NCBI GenBank assembly: GCA_018665505.1
Contig: JABJCS010000614.1
Span: forward strand, 1 to 9,474
DNA from: Alphaproteobacteria bacterium
GTDB lineage: Bacteria > Pseudomonadota > Alphaproteobacteria > UBA8366
Direction of reading: 5' to 3'
DNA: 9,474 bases
Of this stretch, positions 1 to 6,179 are shown piece after piece (the stretch's first letter is position 1; the number at the start of each line of letters is the position of its first letter). Position numbers and translations under genes: made by a program. The notes below the pieces were generated by a model. It did no database searches, was not told the origin of the DNA, and saw only the letters and a program-made list of their open reading frames with translations.

Positions 1-42
1 AAGCACGGTTGGGACGAACGAAACAGATCGGGAATTTGACAC

Positions 43-201
43 ATGCAGCAACTCACCTTCGTCGCTTCTGTCGCCGGCCTACTCATGCTGATGGCCTTCT
101 TCGGCGTCGCCTCACTCTTTGACGGCGCTCCCTTCGACACCCCGCTCAACACGTTCTACGCGGCGCCAGCGGATCGTATCGCACTTCGCGTGATCGACTA
201 G
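43..201 (+). CDS. Possible small single-span membrane or exported protein, 52 aa
   Basis: This short reading frame has an ATG start, an in-frame TGA just upstream at 37-39 and a TAG stop. A GGGA stretch near 30-33 could serve as a weak ribosome binding site. Most codons end in G or C, as in the neighbouring real genes. The protein has a hydrophobic stretch at about residues 5-26 (rich in L, A, V, F and M), then a polar tail of about 25 residues ending in RVID. That fits one membrane segment or an uncleaved signal anchor. I do not recognise the family and assign no function. The stop lies just before the promoter of the heat-shock gene, so the two are probably transcribed separately. It could be a chance frame. 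Confidence 0.42.
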   Translation: MQQLTFVASVAGLLMLMAFFGVASLFDGAPFDTPLNTFYAAPADRIALRVID

Positions 202-211
202 CCTGTCGACC

Positions 212-235
212 ATAGGCCGCTTGCAACCGGCCTAT
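212..235 (+). repeat. 8-bp inverted repeat between the small gene and hsp20
   Basis: ATAGGCCG at 212-219 pairs perfectly with CGGCCTAT at 228-235 around an 8-nt loop. It follows the stop of the small upstream gene by 10 nt, so it could act as a terminator hairpin, but no T-tract follows. It also overlaps the proposed -35 element of the hsp20 promoter, so it could equally be an operator or chance. Confidence 0.35.
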
Positions 236-248
236 ATCGTCCCCAAAT
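220..248 (+). promoter_or_regulatory. Predicted heat-shock (sigma-32/RpoH) promoter of hsp20
   Basis: CTTGCAA at 220-226 resembles the RpoH -35 element (CTTGAA, with CTTG the conserved core). CCCCAAAT at 241-248 resembles the -10 element (CCCCATNT). There are 17 nt between CTTG and the CCCC box, the spacing known for alphaproteobacterial RpoH promoters. Transcription would start near 255, giving a leader of about 95 nt before the hsp20 start codon. The downstream gene is a small heat-shock protein, which supports the reading. No sigma-70-type match of similar quality was seen here. Confidence 0.6.
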
Positions 249-262
249 AACATTTGCGGCAC

Positions 263-344
263 AGGACCGAAGGTCTGGGCCGTTTAGGGGGAGCCTCACG
301 GTCCTCAAATACTACAGCCACTCGCTCACCGCATGGAGGAGGCG
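263..344 (+). promoter_or_regulatory. ROSE-like RNA thermometer candidate in the hsp20 leader
   Basis: Two hairpins can be drawn. The first pairs AGGACCG (263-269) with CGGTCCT (299-305); an inner AGG/CCT (271-273 with 294-296) extends it. The second pairs 323-330 with 335-344: CGC with GCG, then UC with GA around a bulged G, a small internal loop, and CC with GG closing a GCAU loop. This second stem buries the Shine-Dalgarno run GGAGGAGG at 335-342. A TCGCT at 322-326 fits the U-Y-G-C-U motif known near the ribosome site in ROSE elements, which control many alphaproteobacterial hsp20 genes. The structure is drawn by eye and no energy was computed. Confidence 0.5.
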
Positions 345-350
345 CTGCAC

Positions 351-821
351 ATGTCTCGTGTTTCTTTATTCAATAGCCCTCTGATGTTGGGCTTCGAAGA
401 TTTCGAGCGGACGCTCGACCGAATCTCAAAGATGCAAACCGAGGGCTACCCGCCCTACAACATCGAACAGGTCGGCGACAATCAACTCAGAATTAGTCTC
501 GCCGTCGCCGGTTTCTCCGAAGAGGATCTGTCGATAGAGCTTGAGGACAACCAACTCGTCATTCGTGGGCAGCAAACGGACGATCAGGACCGCGTCTTCC
601 TGCACCGGGGCATCGCCGCCCGTCAGTTCCTTCGCAATTTCGTGCTCGCGGACGGAATCGAAGTAAACGGCGCGCATTTGGATAACGGATTACTGCATAT
701 CGAACTCGCACGCCCGGCACCGGAAAGCCGAGTCCGCACGATTGAGATCGCAAGTGCTCCCCCCGGCCAAAGCCGCAATCGACCGCTGGACATCGACGAA
801 GTCACCCAAGGAGGCAAATGA
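351..821 (+). CDS. Hsp20 family small heat-shock protein (IbpA type), 156 aa
   Basis: This is an ATP-independent holdase chaperone that binds unfolding proteins in the cytoplasm until Hsp70 and ClpB can refold them. The alpha-crystallin domain spans about residues 35-133. It begins after the YPPYNI stretch (residues 33-38) and includes FLHRGIAARQF at 84-94, the pattern of the IbpA/HspA class. It closes with GLLHIELARP at 113-122. The N-terminal arm has SLFNSPLMLGFEDFERTLDR, typical of alphaproteobacterial members. An ATG at 333 in the same frame is possible, but it lies in the Shine-Dalgarno region; GGAGGAGG at 335-342 sits 8 nt before the ATG at 351, so I chose 351. The gene is followed after 1 nt by a DUF1150 gene. 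It is likely heat-induced at transcription and translation. Confidence 0.93.
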   Translation: MSRVSLFNSPLMLGFEDFERTLDRISKMQTEGYPPYNIEQVGDNQLRISLAVAGFSEEDLSIELEDNQLVIRGQQTDDQDRVFLHRGIAARQFLRNFVLADGIEVNGAHLDNGLLHIELARPAPESRVRTIEIASAPPGQSRNRPLDIDEVTQGGK

Positions 822-822
822 C

Positions 823-1035
823 ATGACCGAAGAATCAGCCCGACAGATTACGGAAATAGAGTTTGCCCGTCTGGGTGCCGACGATGTCGCCTATGTCCGC
901 CCAGTCCACATCGATAATACGGTGCAATTCATGCTGATGGCGGGCGACGGGCGTGAACTCGGCATCGCACCAAACTACAAGACCGCGATCATGGCCGCCT
1001 TAGAGAATGATTTTGAGCCGGTAAGCGTCCACTAA
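823..1035 (+). CDS. DUF1150 family protein, 70 aa
   Basis: This small soluble protein of unknown function belongs to a family found mainly in alphaproteobacteria and often encoded beside hsp20. Visible features are EIEFARLGADDVAYVRP at about residues 12-28 and a central hydrophobic-polar segment. The C-terminal GRELGIAPNYKTAIMAALEN (about 42-61) looks like a short loop and helix. No catalytic motif or membrane segment is seen. The frame is open further upstream inside hsp20, but AAGGAGG at 808-814 and the ATG at 823, 1 nt after the hsp20 stop, fix the start. The two genes must be translated from one mRNA, so the protein should appear with Hsp20 on heat stress. Its biochemical role is not known to me. 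Confidence 0.85.
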   Translation: MTEESARQITEIEFARLGADDVAYVRPVHIDNTVQFMLMAGDGRELGIAPNYKTAIMAALENDFEPVSVH

Positions 1036-1043
1036 GACGCTCT

Positions 1044-1070
1044 AAAAATTGGGCGGTGGACTAAGCCGCC
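1044..1070 (-). terminator. Rho-independent terminator of the ptsN transcript
   Basis: Read on the minus strand, GGCGG (1070-1066), a 9-nt loop and CCGCC (1056-1052) form a G/C-rich stem, followed by CCAATTTTTAGA. The 5' arm overlaps the last codons of ptsN. A second possible pairing on the plus strand is GTCCAC at 1027-1032 with GTGGAC at 1056-1061. Read in the plus direction, no T-run follows, so it is not a good terminator for the DUF1150 transcript. Confidence 0.5.
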
Positions 1071-1525
1071 GCGTCCGTCGCGGTTTCAATCAAGAGGGCG
1101 TAAAGTGCATCGGGATCTTCCGAACCGCGAAGCTTTTCGCAGGTCGACCGGTCCCTCAACAACCTGGACACCCGGGCCAAGGCTTTCAGGTGATCCGCCC
1201 CGGCACATTCCGGCGCCAATAGCAGGAAAATCAAATCCACCGGCTGCTCGTCGATCGAATCGAACTCGATCGGCTTGTCCAAACGGGCAAATAGACCATG
1301 CAATCGATCAAGCCCGGCGAGTTTGCCGTGCGGGATCGCAATTCCGTTGCCGACACCGGTGGTCCCCAATCGCTCGCGTTCAATCAACGCGTCGAATATC
1401 ACCCGCTCATTGAGTTCCGAAATATCGGACGCCCGCTTCGCCAATTCCTGCAATGCCTGCTTCTTTGAAGTAGCGGGCAATTTTGAAAAAATGCTGTCCG
1501 GCGTGATGAGATCGGAGATTTCCAT
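1061..1525 (-). CDS. ptsN: Nitrogen PTS component EIIA(Ntr), 154 aa
   Basis: This is the last phosphate acceptor of the nitrogen phosphotransferase system (EINtr, NPr, EIIANtr). It transports no sugar and controls other proteins by its phosphorylation state. The single PTS EIIA type-2 domain covers about residues 5-148. The phosphorylated histidine is expected at His66 in GNGIAIPHGK, and the flanking ERERLGTTGVG (49-59) is also typical. Length matches the family. The start is ATG at 1525, with AGGGCGGA just upstream. Only 9 nt separate it from the hpf stop, so it should be co-transcribed with hpf and rpoN. The rapZ and npr genes that follow ptsN in enterobacteria are absent here; the next gene converges from the other strand. 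Confidence 0.95.
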   Translation of the reverse strand: MEISDLITPDSIFSKLPATSKKQALQELAKRASDISELNERVIFDALIERERLGTTGVGNGIAIPHGKLAGLDRLHGLFARLDKPIEFDSIDEQPVDLIFLLLAPECAGADHLKALARVSRLLRDRSTCEKLRGSEDPDALYALLIETATDAAA

Positions 1526-1534
1526 GTGTCCGCC

Positions 1535-2125
1535 CTAGCTTCCCTCGGGAACGCCGCCGCGCGATCCGCGCGGATCAACCCACCCGATATTACCATCGGC
1601 ACGTCGGTAAACCATATTCAATCCGCTATGCGCCACATTGCGGAACATCAAGGCAGGTAGATTGGCCAGGTCCATCCGCATGACCGCATCGCCCGGCGTC
1701 ATGACCTCAATCTCGGTTTCCATCTCGGCGACGATCACCGGCTGATCCGGCTCGTTCGTCGTGTTCTCTTCTTCCGCCGCGAAGACATATTGCAGTGCCG
1801 GCAAGGTATTGGAATTGTCGGAGCGGCCTTTATGGTGGTCACGAAGACGGCGCTTATAGCGGCGCAGACGTTTGCCTACATGCTCGGCCGCTTCGTCGAA
1901 GGCAGCATAGGCATCGCCCGCGGTCGCATGGCCTTGCAACATGATGCCCTTGCCGACATGGACCGATACATCGGCGCGAATATCGCTACCTTCCTTGGAC
2001 ATAGTGACATGGCCATCGGTCGGGTTTTCGAAATACTTACCCACAATCGTCGGCAGCTGGTCTTCAATATATTCTTGAAGCGCAGCGCCCACATCGAGCT
2101 GCTTCCCGTTAATCGTTAATTGCAT
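1535..2125 (-). CDS. hpf: Long-form ribosome hibernation promoting factor, 196 aa
   Basis: HPF binds the decoding region of the 30S subunit in slow growth and, in the long form, pairs two ribosomes into an inactive 100S dimer. The N-terminal S30AE/HPF domain is about residues 1-100 and ends in the basic stretch KRLRRYKRRLRDHHKG (85-100). A linker of about 30 residues rich in N, E and P follows. The C-terminal dimerisation domain is about 130-186, with AVMRMDLANLPALMFRN and YRRADGNIGWVDP. Enterobacterial HPF is about 95 residues, so this is the long type usual in alphaproteobacteria. The ribosome site is weak (AGG at 6-8 nt). It lies between rpoN and ptsN and has a likely promoter of its own. 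Confidence 0.95.
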   Translation of the reverse strand: MQLTINGKQLDVGAALQEYIEDQLPTIVGKYFENPTDGHVTMSKEGSDIRADVSVHVGKGIMLQGHATAGDAYAAFDEAAEHVGKRLRRYKRRLRDHHKGRSDNSNTLPALQYVFAAEEENTTNEPDQPVIVAEMETEIEVMTPGDAVMRMDLANLPALMFRNVAHSGLNMVYRRADGNIGWVDPRGSRGGVPEGS

Positions 2126-2152
2126 ACGCCTGACATCTGATTTTTGAAACTG

Positions 2153-2174
2153 GCAGGGCCTCCTAAAGGCCCGC
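2153..2174 (-). repeat. Stem-loop in the hpf leader
   Basis: GGGCCT at 2156-2161 pairs with AGGCCC at 2167-2172 around a 5-nt loop, and GC/GC extends the stem past a bulged A. On the minus strand it would form in the hpf mRNA leader, 28 nt before the start codon. No T-run follows, so it is not a standard terminator. It may stabilise the leader or mark a processing site; this is inference. Confidence 0.4.
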
Positions 2175-2207
2175 TATCGCCGCATACATTCGCAGCGGAG
2201 GGCGATA
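2175..2207 (-). repeat. Inverted repeat at the start of the hpf leader
   Basis: TATCGCC at 2175-2181 is complementary to GGCGATA at 2201-2207, with a short extra GC/GC pairing inside. One arm touches the proposed -10 element of the hpf promoter. It could act as an operator at DNA level, or as an RNA hairpin if transcription comes through from rpoN. Confidence 0.35.
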
Positions 2208-2234
2208 CATAGGCGGCACCGTGGACCGAGTCAA
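2206..2234 (-). promoter_or_regulatory. Possible sigma-70 promoter of hpf-ptsN
   Basis: On the minus strand TTGACT (2234-2229) and TATGTA (2211-2206) are 17 nt apart. The -35 matches the consensus in five of six positions; the -10 matches in only three. Transcription would start near 2199, about 75 nt before hpf. It lies in the 153-nt gap after rpoN, where a second promoter makes sense. I saw no GG-N10-GC sigma-54 pattern of the usual TGGCAC-N5-TTGC form in this gap. Confidence 0.45.
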
Positions 2235-2278
2235 TACTACCTAAATCCACCCATGAAATCATATACTTCTCCGTACAG

Positions 2279-3823
2279 CTAAAGCGTGCCGGCCTTCATG
2301 CGTCGCCGTTCGACCGAAGATCCGATTCGCATCGACTCGCGGTATTTAGCGACCGTTCGGCGAGCGATATCGATACCGTCGCCGCGCAGAATATCAACGA
2401 TCTTATCGTCCGACAGGATCGACTTCGGCGATTCATTCTCGATTAACGCTTTGATTTTAAAACGAACCGATTCGGCTGAATGCGCGTCACCGCCGGTTGC
2501 ACTCTGAATGGAGGAAGTAAAGAAATACTTAAGCTCATAAAGACCGCGTGGCGTCGCCATGAACTTATTCGTCGTCACACGGCTTACCGTGCTCTCATGC
2601 ATCTCGATCTCCTCCGCGATATCACGCAGGATTAGAGGCTTTAGATGCTCCACGCCATGACGGAAAAAAGCATCTTGCTGCTTCACGATTTCTCCCGCCA
2701 CCTTAAGGATGGTGGTGGCCCGTTGGTGCAAGGATTTCACCAACCAATTCGCGGTCTGAAACCGCTCATTCACGTATTCCTTTTCATCCTTGCGCCGGAC
2801 ACCCTTGCTGACACGAGCGAAATACTCGGTGTTCACTAAAACACGCGGTAGCGTTTCCTGATTGAGTTCCAGAAACCAGCCGCCATCCGGATGCGACTGC
2901 ATCAGAATATCTGGTGTGACGCTTTGGACCGTCTCTTCCCGGAAACTACTCGCCGGTTTTGGGTCGAGTGCCCGTATCTCAGCGACCATATCGGTGAGAT
3001 CCTCTTCATCGACGGCGCAGGTCTTAAGCAGAGCCGCCTTGTCCTGGCGCCCCAGCAATTCAAGATTCTCAATCAACGCTTCCATCGCCGGATCGAGACG
3101 ACCCTTATCCTGCAACTGCAGTGCTAGACATTCCTTCAAACCACGCGCGAACACGCCCGGCGGATCGAATTGCTGCAATCGCTCCAACACGGATTCCACG
3201 CGGGCGACGTCGCACCCCAACATACCGGCGACCTCGTCGGCGCTGCCGGCCAACCACCCCGATTCGTCGAGCATATCGATCAAATGCAGCCCGATAATGC
3301 GATCCGCGCCTTCGGGAACATCCAGCGCCAGCTGATCCGTCAGATGTTCGCGCAGGCTCGGCTCCTCGCTCAAAGTTGATTCGAAGTCGCCCAACCCCTC
3401 GCTGAAATCGCTGCGGCCGCCGGCGCCAATAGGAGAATGACTCTCGAAACCACCGGCTACGTCATCGGAAACGTCTCGGGGATGTTGATCGTCCCAGACG
3501 TTTTCATATTCCATATCGAGGGGTTTTTCCGCAGCATCGGGTAAATCCCCGCCGGCCGCCATATCGAGAGAATCCGGACCGGCCACCTCGTCATTCGTCG
3601 GTGCCGCCTCGGTTGGTTCACTCGCGGCACCTGTCTCGCCATCACCCCGGGCCGGACCGTCACCGTCGTCGCGTTCGAGCATGGGGTTCTGGCTCAACTC
3701 ATCCTCAACGAATTCCGACAACTCAATATTAGACAATTGCAGCAGCTTAATTGCCTGTTGCAACTGCGGCGTCATCACCAGAGATTGGGATTGCCTGAGA
3801 TCGAGCCGTTGGGAAATCGCCAT
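2279..3823 (-). CDS. rpoN: RNA polymerase sigma-54 factor RpoN, 514 aa
   Basis: Sigma-54 directs RNA polymerase to -24/-12 promoters, which open only with an ATP-driven enhancer-binding protein. Region I (about residues 1-50) has the glutamine- and leucine-rich pattern SLVMTPQLQQAIKLLQLSN that contacts activators. Region II (about 51-150) is acidic and low in complexity. The core-binding domain is about 155-345. The helix-turn-helix lies near 400-420 (DIAEEIEMHESTVSRVTTNK), followed by KFMATPRGLYELKYFF. The diagnostic RpoN box ARRTVAKYRE is at 487-496. Length is normal. It starts 20 nt after the lptB stop without a clear Shine-Dalgarno site. The lptB-rpoN-hpf-ptsN order is widely conserved in proteobacteria. 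Confidence 0.98.
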   Translation of the reverse strand: MAISQRLDLRQSQSLVMTPQLQQAIKLLQLSNIELSEFVEDELSQNPMLERDDGDGPARGDGETGAASEPTEAAPTNDEVAGPDSLDMAAGGDLPDAAEKPLDMEYENVWDDQHPRDVSDDVAGGFESHSPIGAGGRSDFSEGLGDFESTLSEEPSLREHLTDQLALDVPEGADRIIGLHLIDMLDESGWLAGSADEVAGMLGCDVARVESVLERLQQFDPPGVFARGLKECLALQLQDKGRLDPAMEALIENLELLGRQDKAALLKTCAVDEEDLTDMVAEIRALDPKPASSFREETVQSVTPDILMQSHPDGGWFLELNQETLPRVLVNTEYFARVSKGVRRKDEKEYVNERFQTANWLVKSLHQRATTILKVAGEIVKQQDAFFRHGVEHLKPLILRDIAEEIEMHESTVSRVTTNKFMATPRGLYELKYFFTSSIQSATGGDAHSAESVRFKIKALIENESPKSILSDDKIVDILRGDGIDIARRTVAKYRESMRIGSSVERRRMKAGTL

Positions 3824-3843
3824 CGTATGGTCGACCGATTGCC

Positions 3844-4647
3844 TTAGAGACTAAACCGGTCGCCGAGATAAACTCGCCGAACGTCCGAGTTCCGCACTAT
3901 CTCGTCAGGTGCCCCTTCCATAAGGACCTGACCGTCGTGCAAGATATAGGCCCGGTCGACGATATCGAGTGTTTCACGAACATTATGGTCAGTGATCAAC
4001 ACACCAATGCCGCGATCCTTCAAATGCGTCACCAATTCACGGATATCACGCACCGCGATTGGATCGATACCGGCGAACGGTTCATCTAGTAAAATAAAAT
4101 GAGGCTGTGACGCGAGAGCACGCGCAATCTCAACCCGACGGCGCTCCCCACCGGATAAGGTGATCGTCGATGTCCGCCGCAGGTGGGAAATGGAGAACTC
4201 AGCGAGGAGGCCCTCCAGGATTGTCTCTCGCATCTGTCGATCCGATTCGATCACTTCCAAGACGGCCCGAATGTTCTGTTCGACACTCAGACCCCGAAAA
4301 ATGGACGGTTCTTGCGGCAGATACCCAACACCGAGTCGGGAGCGTCGATACATCGGTAAGTTTGTCACTTCCTGACCGTCGAGGTAAATCTCGCCGTAAT
4401 CGGCGGCGATCAAACCTGTAATGATATAGAAACAAGTCGTCTTTCCGGCCCCATTGGGCCCGAGCAAACCGACGACCTCGCCGCGCTGCAGGTTGAGGCT
4501 CACATTCCGCAAGACGGGACGCCGTTTGTATTGCTTACCGAGATTGAGCGCGACCAGACCGGGATTGTCGGCGACGAGGCGCGGGGGTGCCGCCGTAGCA
4601 TCACCCGATGCGCCGTTCCCAAGTTTCGGTTCGTTTATGCGATCCAT
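3844..4647 (-). CDS. lptB: LPS export ABC transporter ATPase LptB, 267 aa
   Basis: LptB is the cytoplasmic ATPase that, as a dimer with LptF and LptG, drives lipopolysaccharide out of the inner membrane to LptC, LptA and the outer-membrane LptD/E. All ABC ATPase motifs are present: Walker [10 protein letters not shown] at 63-71, Q-loop Gln112, signature LSGGE at 164-168, Walker B FILLDEP at 184-190, and switch His221 in DHN. The segment [11 protein letters not shown] and the ending [12 protein letters not shown] are characteristic of LptB. An N-terminal extension of about 30 residues, rich in A, G and P, precedes the ATPase core; a later start is possible, but no better ribosome site was seen. 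A 47-nt gap separates it from lptA. lptF and lptG are not in the window. Confidence 0.97.
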   Translation of the reverse strand: MDRINEPKLGNGASGDATAAPPRLVADNPGLVALNLGKQYKRRPVLRNVSLNLQRGEVVGLLGPNGAGKTTCFYIITGLIAADYGEIYLDGQEVTNLPMYRRSRLGVGYLPQEPSIFRGLSVEQNIRAVLEVIESDRQMRETILEGLLAEFSISHLRRTSTITLSGGERRRVEIARALASQPHFILLDEPFAGIDPIAVRDIRELVTHLKDRGIGVLITDHNVRETLDIVDRAYILHDGQVLMEGAPDEIVRNSDVRRVYLGDRFSL

Positions 4648-4694
4648 CTACTCAACAACTTTCTGTTTTTTGCGTTTCCGATGTCGGAACCACG

Positions 4695-5495
4695 CTATTG
4701 ACGTTTCTTGCGTTGCGGAGGGATCAGGACCCGGACCCGGCGTTTCCCACCAATCATCCGGCTGATGCCCGTATTCAAGTCGACCTCGCCCTCATTTCCA
4801 TTCAACTGCGTTTTACCACGGGTAATCTTAACGTTTTCTTGAAGTCTGACTATCCCGGTTTGCACATTATACACACCTTTTCCCGCTTGGACGATTTCGC
4901 TCGCGGTCGAGATCAGCACGTTGCCCCACACATTGACCTGTTGGATTTCCTGTTTTCCCTTCGCGTCGGCCCCCAACAGGGCCAACAGGATGTCGGCCCG
5001 CAAGCGTTTGTCTTCCTTGACGATGGTGGCCTCACCGCGCGCGACGAATTGTTGTTTTGCTTCCCAGTATTCCAGCTGATCCCGCGCCGTAATCAGGCCT
5101 TGATTGGACTCAATTCGAAGATTGTTGCCAACGAGCACGAAATTTTGATCGTCGATTTTATACTCGCCCCGATCACCAAAGACCCGCTCGTTCTTCGAGA
5201 TGATCTGAACATTGCCCTCAGCATCCACGCGGTAGAACTGATCGCCTTCCCCGGACTTATTCTTGCGGGAATGGGCCGTCAGCGTATCGGCCCGAAGCGC
5301 GACACCGGATCGGATAACGCGGGCATTGCCCGTCGCGACCATTCTGTTGCCGTCCCGGTGCCAGACCAAACTCTCTGCCGTCAGATTCAAAGGGTCGTCG
5401 CCGCCCTGTATCAGATTTTGCGAATAGGCAGCACCCGCGGCGCTCAAGGCAACGACGATCAAACAGATGGCGACGCGTCCAAATACCGTGATCAC
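4695..5495 (-). CDS. lptA: LPS transport periplasmic protein LptA, 266 aa
   Basis: LptA forms the periplasmic bridge along which lipopolysaccharide slides from LptC to LptD. A signal peptide is visible at about residues 1-25 (hydrophobic core AICLIVVALSAAGAA, likely cleavage after AAYS). The OstA/LptA beta-jellyroll follows from about 38 to 245, with repeating G-N-A/V-x-I type strands. The protein is longer than the enterobacterial LptA (about 185 residues), as usual in alphaproteobacteria, and ends in a basic tail (residues 251-266, rich in R and K). The start is GTG; GTGA at 5495-5492 overlaps the lptC stop by 4 nt, which implies translational coupling and supports this start. Identification rests on domain look and position between lptC and lptB. 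Confidence 0.94.
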   Translation of the reverse strand: MITVFGRVAICLIVVALSAAGAAYSQNLIQGGDDPLNLTAESLVWHRDGNRMVATGNARVIRSGVALRADTLTAHSRKNKSGEGDQFYRVDAEGNVQIISKNERVFGDRGEYKIDDQNFVLVGNNLRIESNQGLITARDQLEYWEAKQQFVARGEATIVKEDKRLRADILLALLGADAKGKQEIQQVNVWGNVLISTASEIVQAGKGVYNVQTGIVRLQENVKITRGKTQLNGNEGEVDLNTGISRMIGGKRRVRVLIPPQRKKRQ

Positions 5496-6175
5496 CGTTT
5501 CTTGCCTTTGTTTCGTGGGTCCGTCGGGTCGTTCAACAATACCACCTGAGCTTTGCCGTGGAACTCGATCCGTTCACCGCGATTACGGACGATGAAACTC
5601 TCCGCCTGAATGTGGCCGAATGGACCTTGCCCGTGAACTGGCTCTGTGCCGATGGCGTCGCCCGCGCGCAAATCCAAAACCGCGCTGCTGGTGCGGAACT
5701 CGTAGCCTTTGTCGTGGAAGAGATTCACGGTCCCTGATAACTCGAGGAACTGGCTCGCTCGATTGTAATTACCGACTTCGGCCGTGACTGCAATCCAAGA
5801 GCCATCCTGCATCACGATGTCGGCCTTGGGTTGCACGAGTTCAATAACTGGAGATTTCGGATCGATCTGTTCCGCTTCTTCCGCAGTGATGGAAAAGGGC
5901 CGTTTCGATCGGTCGACGCCAGTATACCGCGCTTTTTCCATGCGCAGATTCTCGGCCGCACTCTTGTCGATCTCCTTAAAACCGATCTCGAAGGTTTTAT
6001 TCTGCTCGTTTAGCTGTGGCCAAATCACAACAATGAGAAGCAGCGCCGTTGCCACCGTCGGCAGCACCACCTTCAAGAAGCCGACAAAATGGCCGTAAAG
6101 GTAACCCGCACTTTGCGTCCGCCGCGCCGTGAGAGCGACCCGGCCACGCGCCGGTGCTTCGGTGGCCATGCTCAT
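5492..6175 (-). CDS. lptC: LPS export system periplasmic protein LptC, 227 aa
   Basis: LptC is anchored in the inner membrane and passes lipopolysaccharide from the LptB2FG transporter to LptA. A basic cytoplasmic N-terminus of about 30 residues is followed by one membrane segment at about 32-52 (VGFLKVVLPTVATALLLIVV). The periplasmic LptC/YrbK-type beta-jellyroll covers about 70-215, including the strands around VIELVQPKADIVMQDG and GNYNRASQFLELSG. The C-terminus is lysine-rich. The start is ATG at 6175, 4 nt after the kdsD stop; a second ATG two codons on is also possible. The gene overlaps lptA by 4 nt. In E. coli kdsC sits between kdsD and lptC; it is absent here. Confidence 0.94.
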   Translation of the reverse strand: MSMATEAPARGRVALTARRTQSAGYLYGHFVGFLKVVLPTVATALLLIVVIWPQLNEQNKTFEIGFKEIDKSAAENLRMEKARYTGVDRSKRPFSITAEEAEQIDPKSPVIELVQPKADIVMQDGSWIAVTAEVGNYNRASQFLELSGTVNLFHDKGYEFRTSSAVLDLRAGDAIGTEPVHGQGPFGHIQAESFIVRNRGERIEFHGKAQVVLLNDPTDPRNKGKKR

Positions 6176-6179
6176 GCGA

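Noticed and set aside
333..350. Earlier ATG for hsp20 at 333
   Set aside because: It overlaps the strong GGAGGAGG site that serves the ATG at 351, has no ribosome site of its own, and adds residues not typical of the family.
2114..2134. Six-codon mini-frame (ATG at 2134) overlapping the hpf start as a possible leader peptide
   Set aside because: It has no nearby Shine-Dalgarno site and no codon bias pointing to attenuation; such a short frame is expected by chance.
2862..3335. 157-codon open frame on the + strand across rpoN
   Set aside because: It is antisense to the core-binding region of rpoN; the serine- and proline-rich product has no recognisable features.
4608..5549. 313-codon open frame on the + strand across lptA
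   Set aside because: It is antisense to lptA, lptC and lptB, which have recognisable domains, tight spacing and the expected order. The translated product resembles no family I know.
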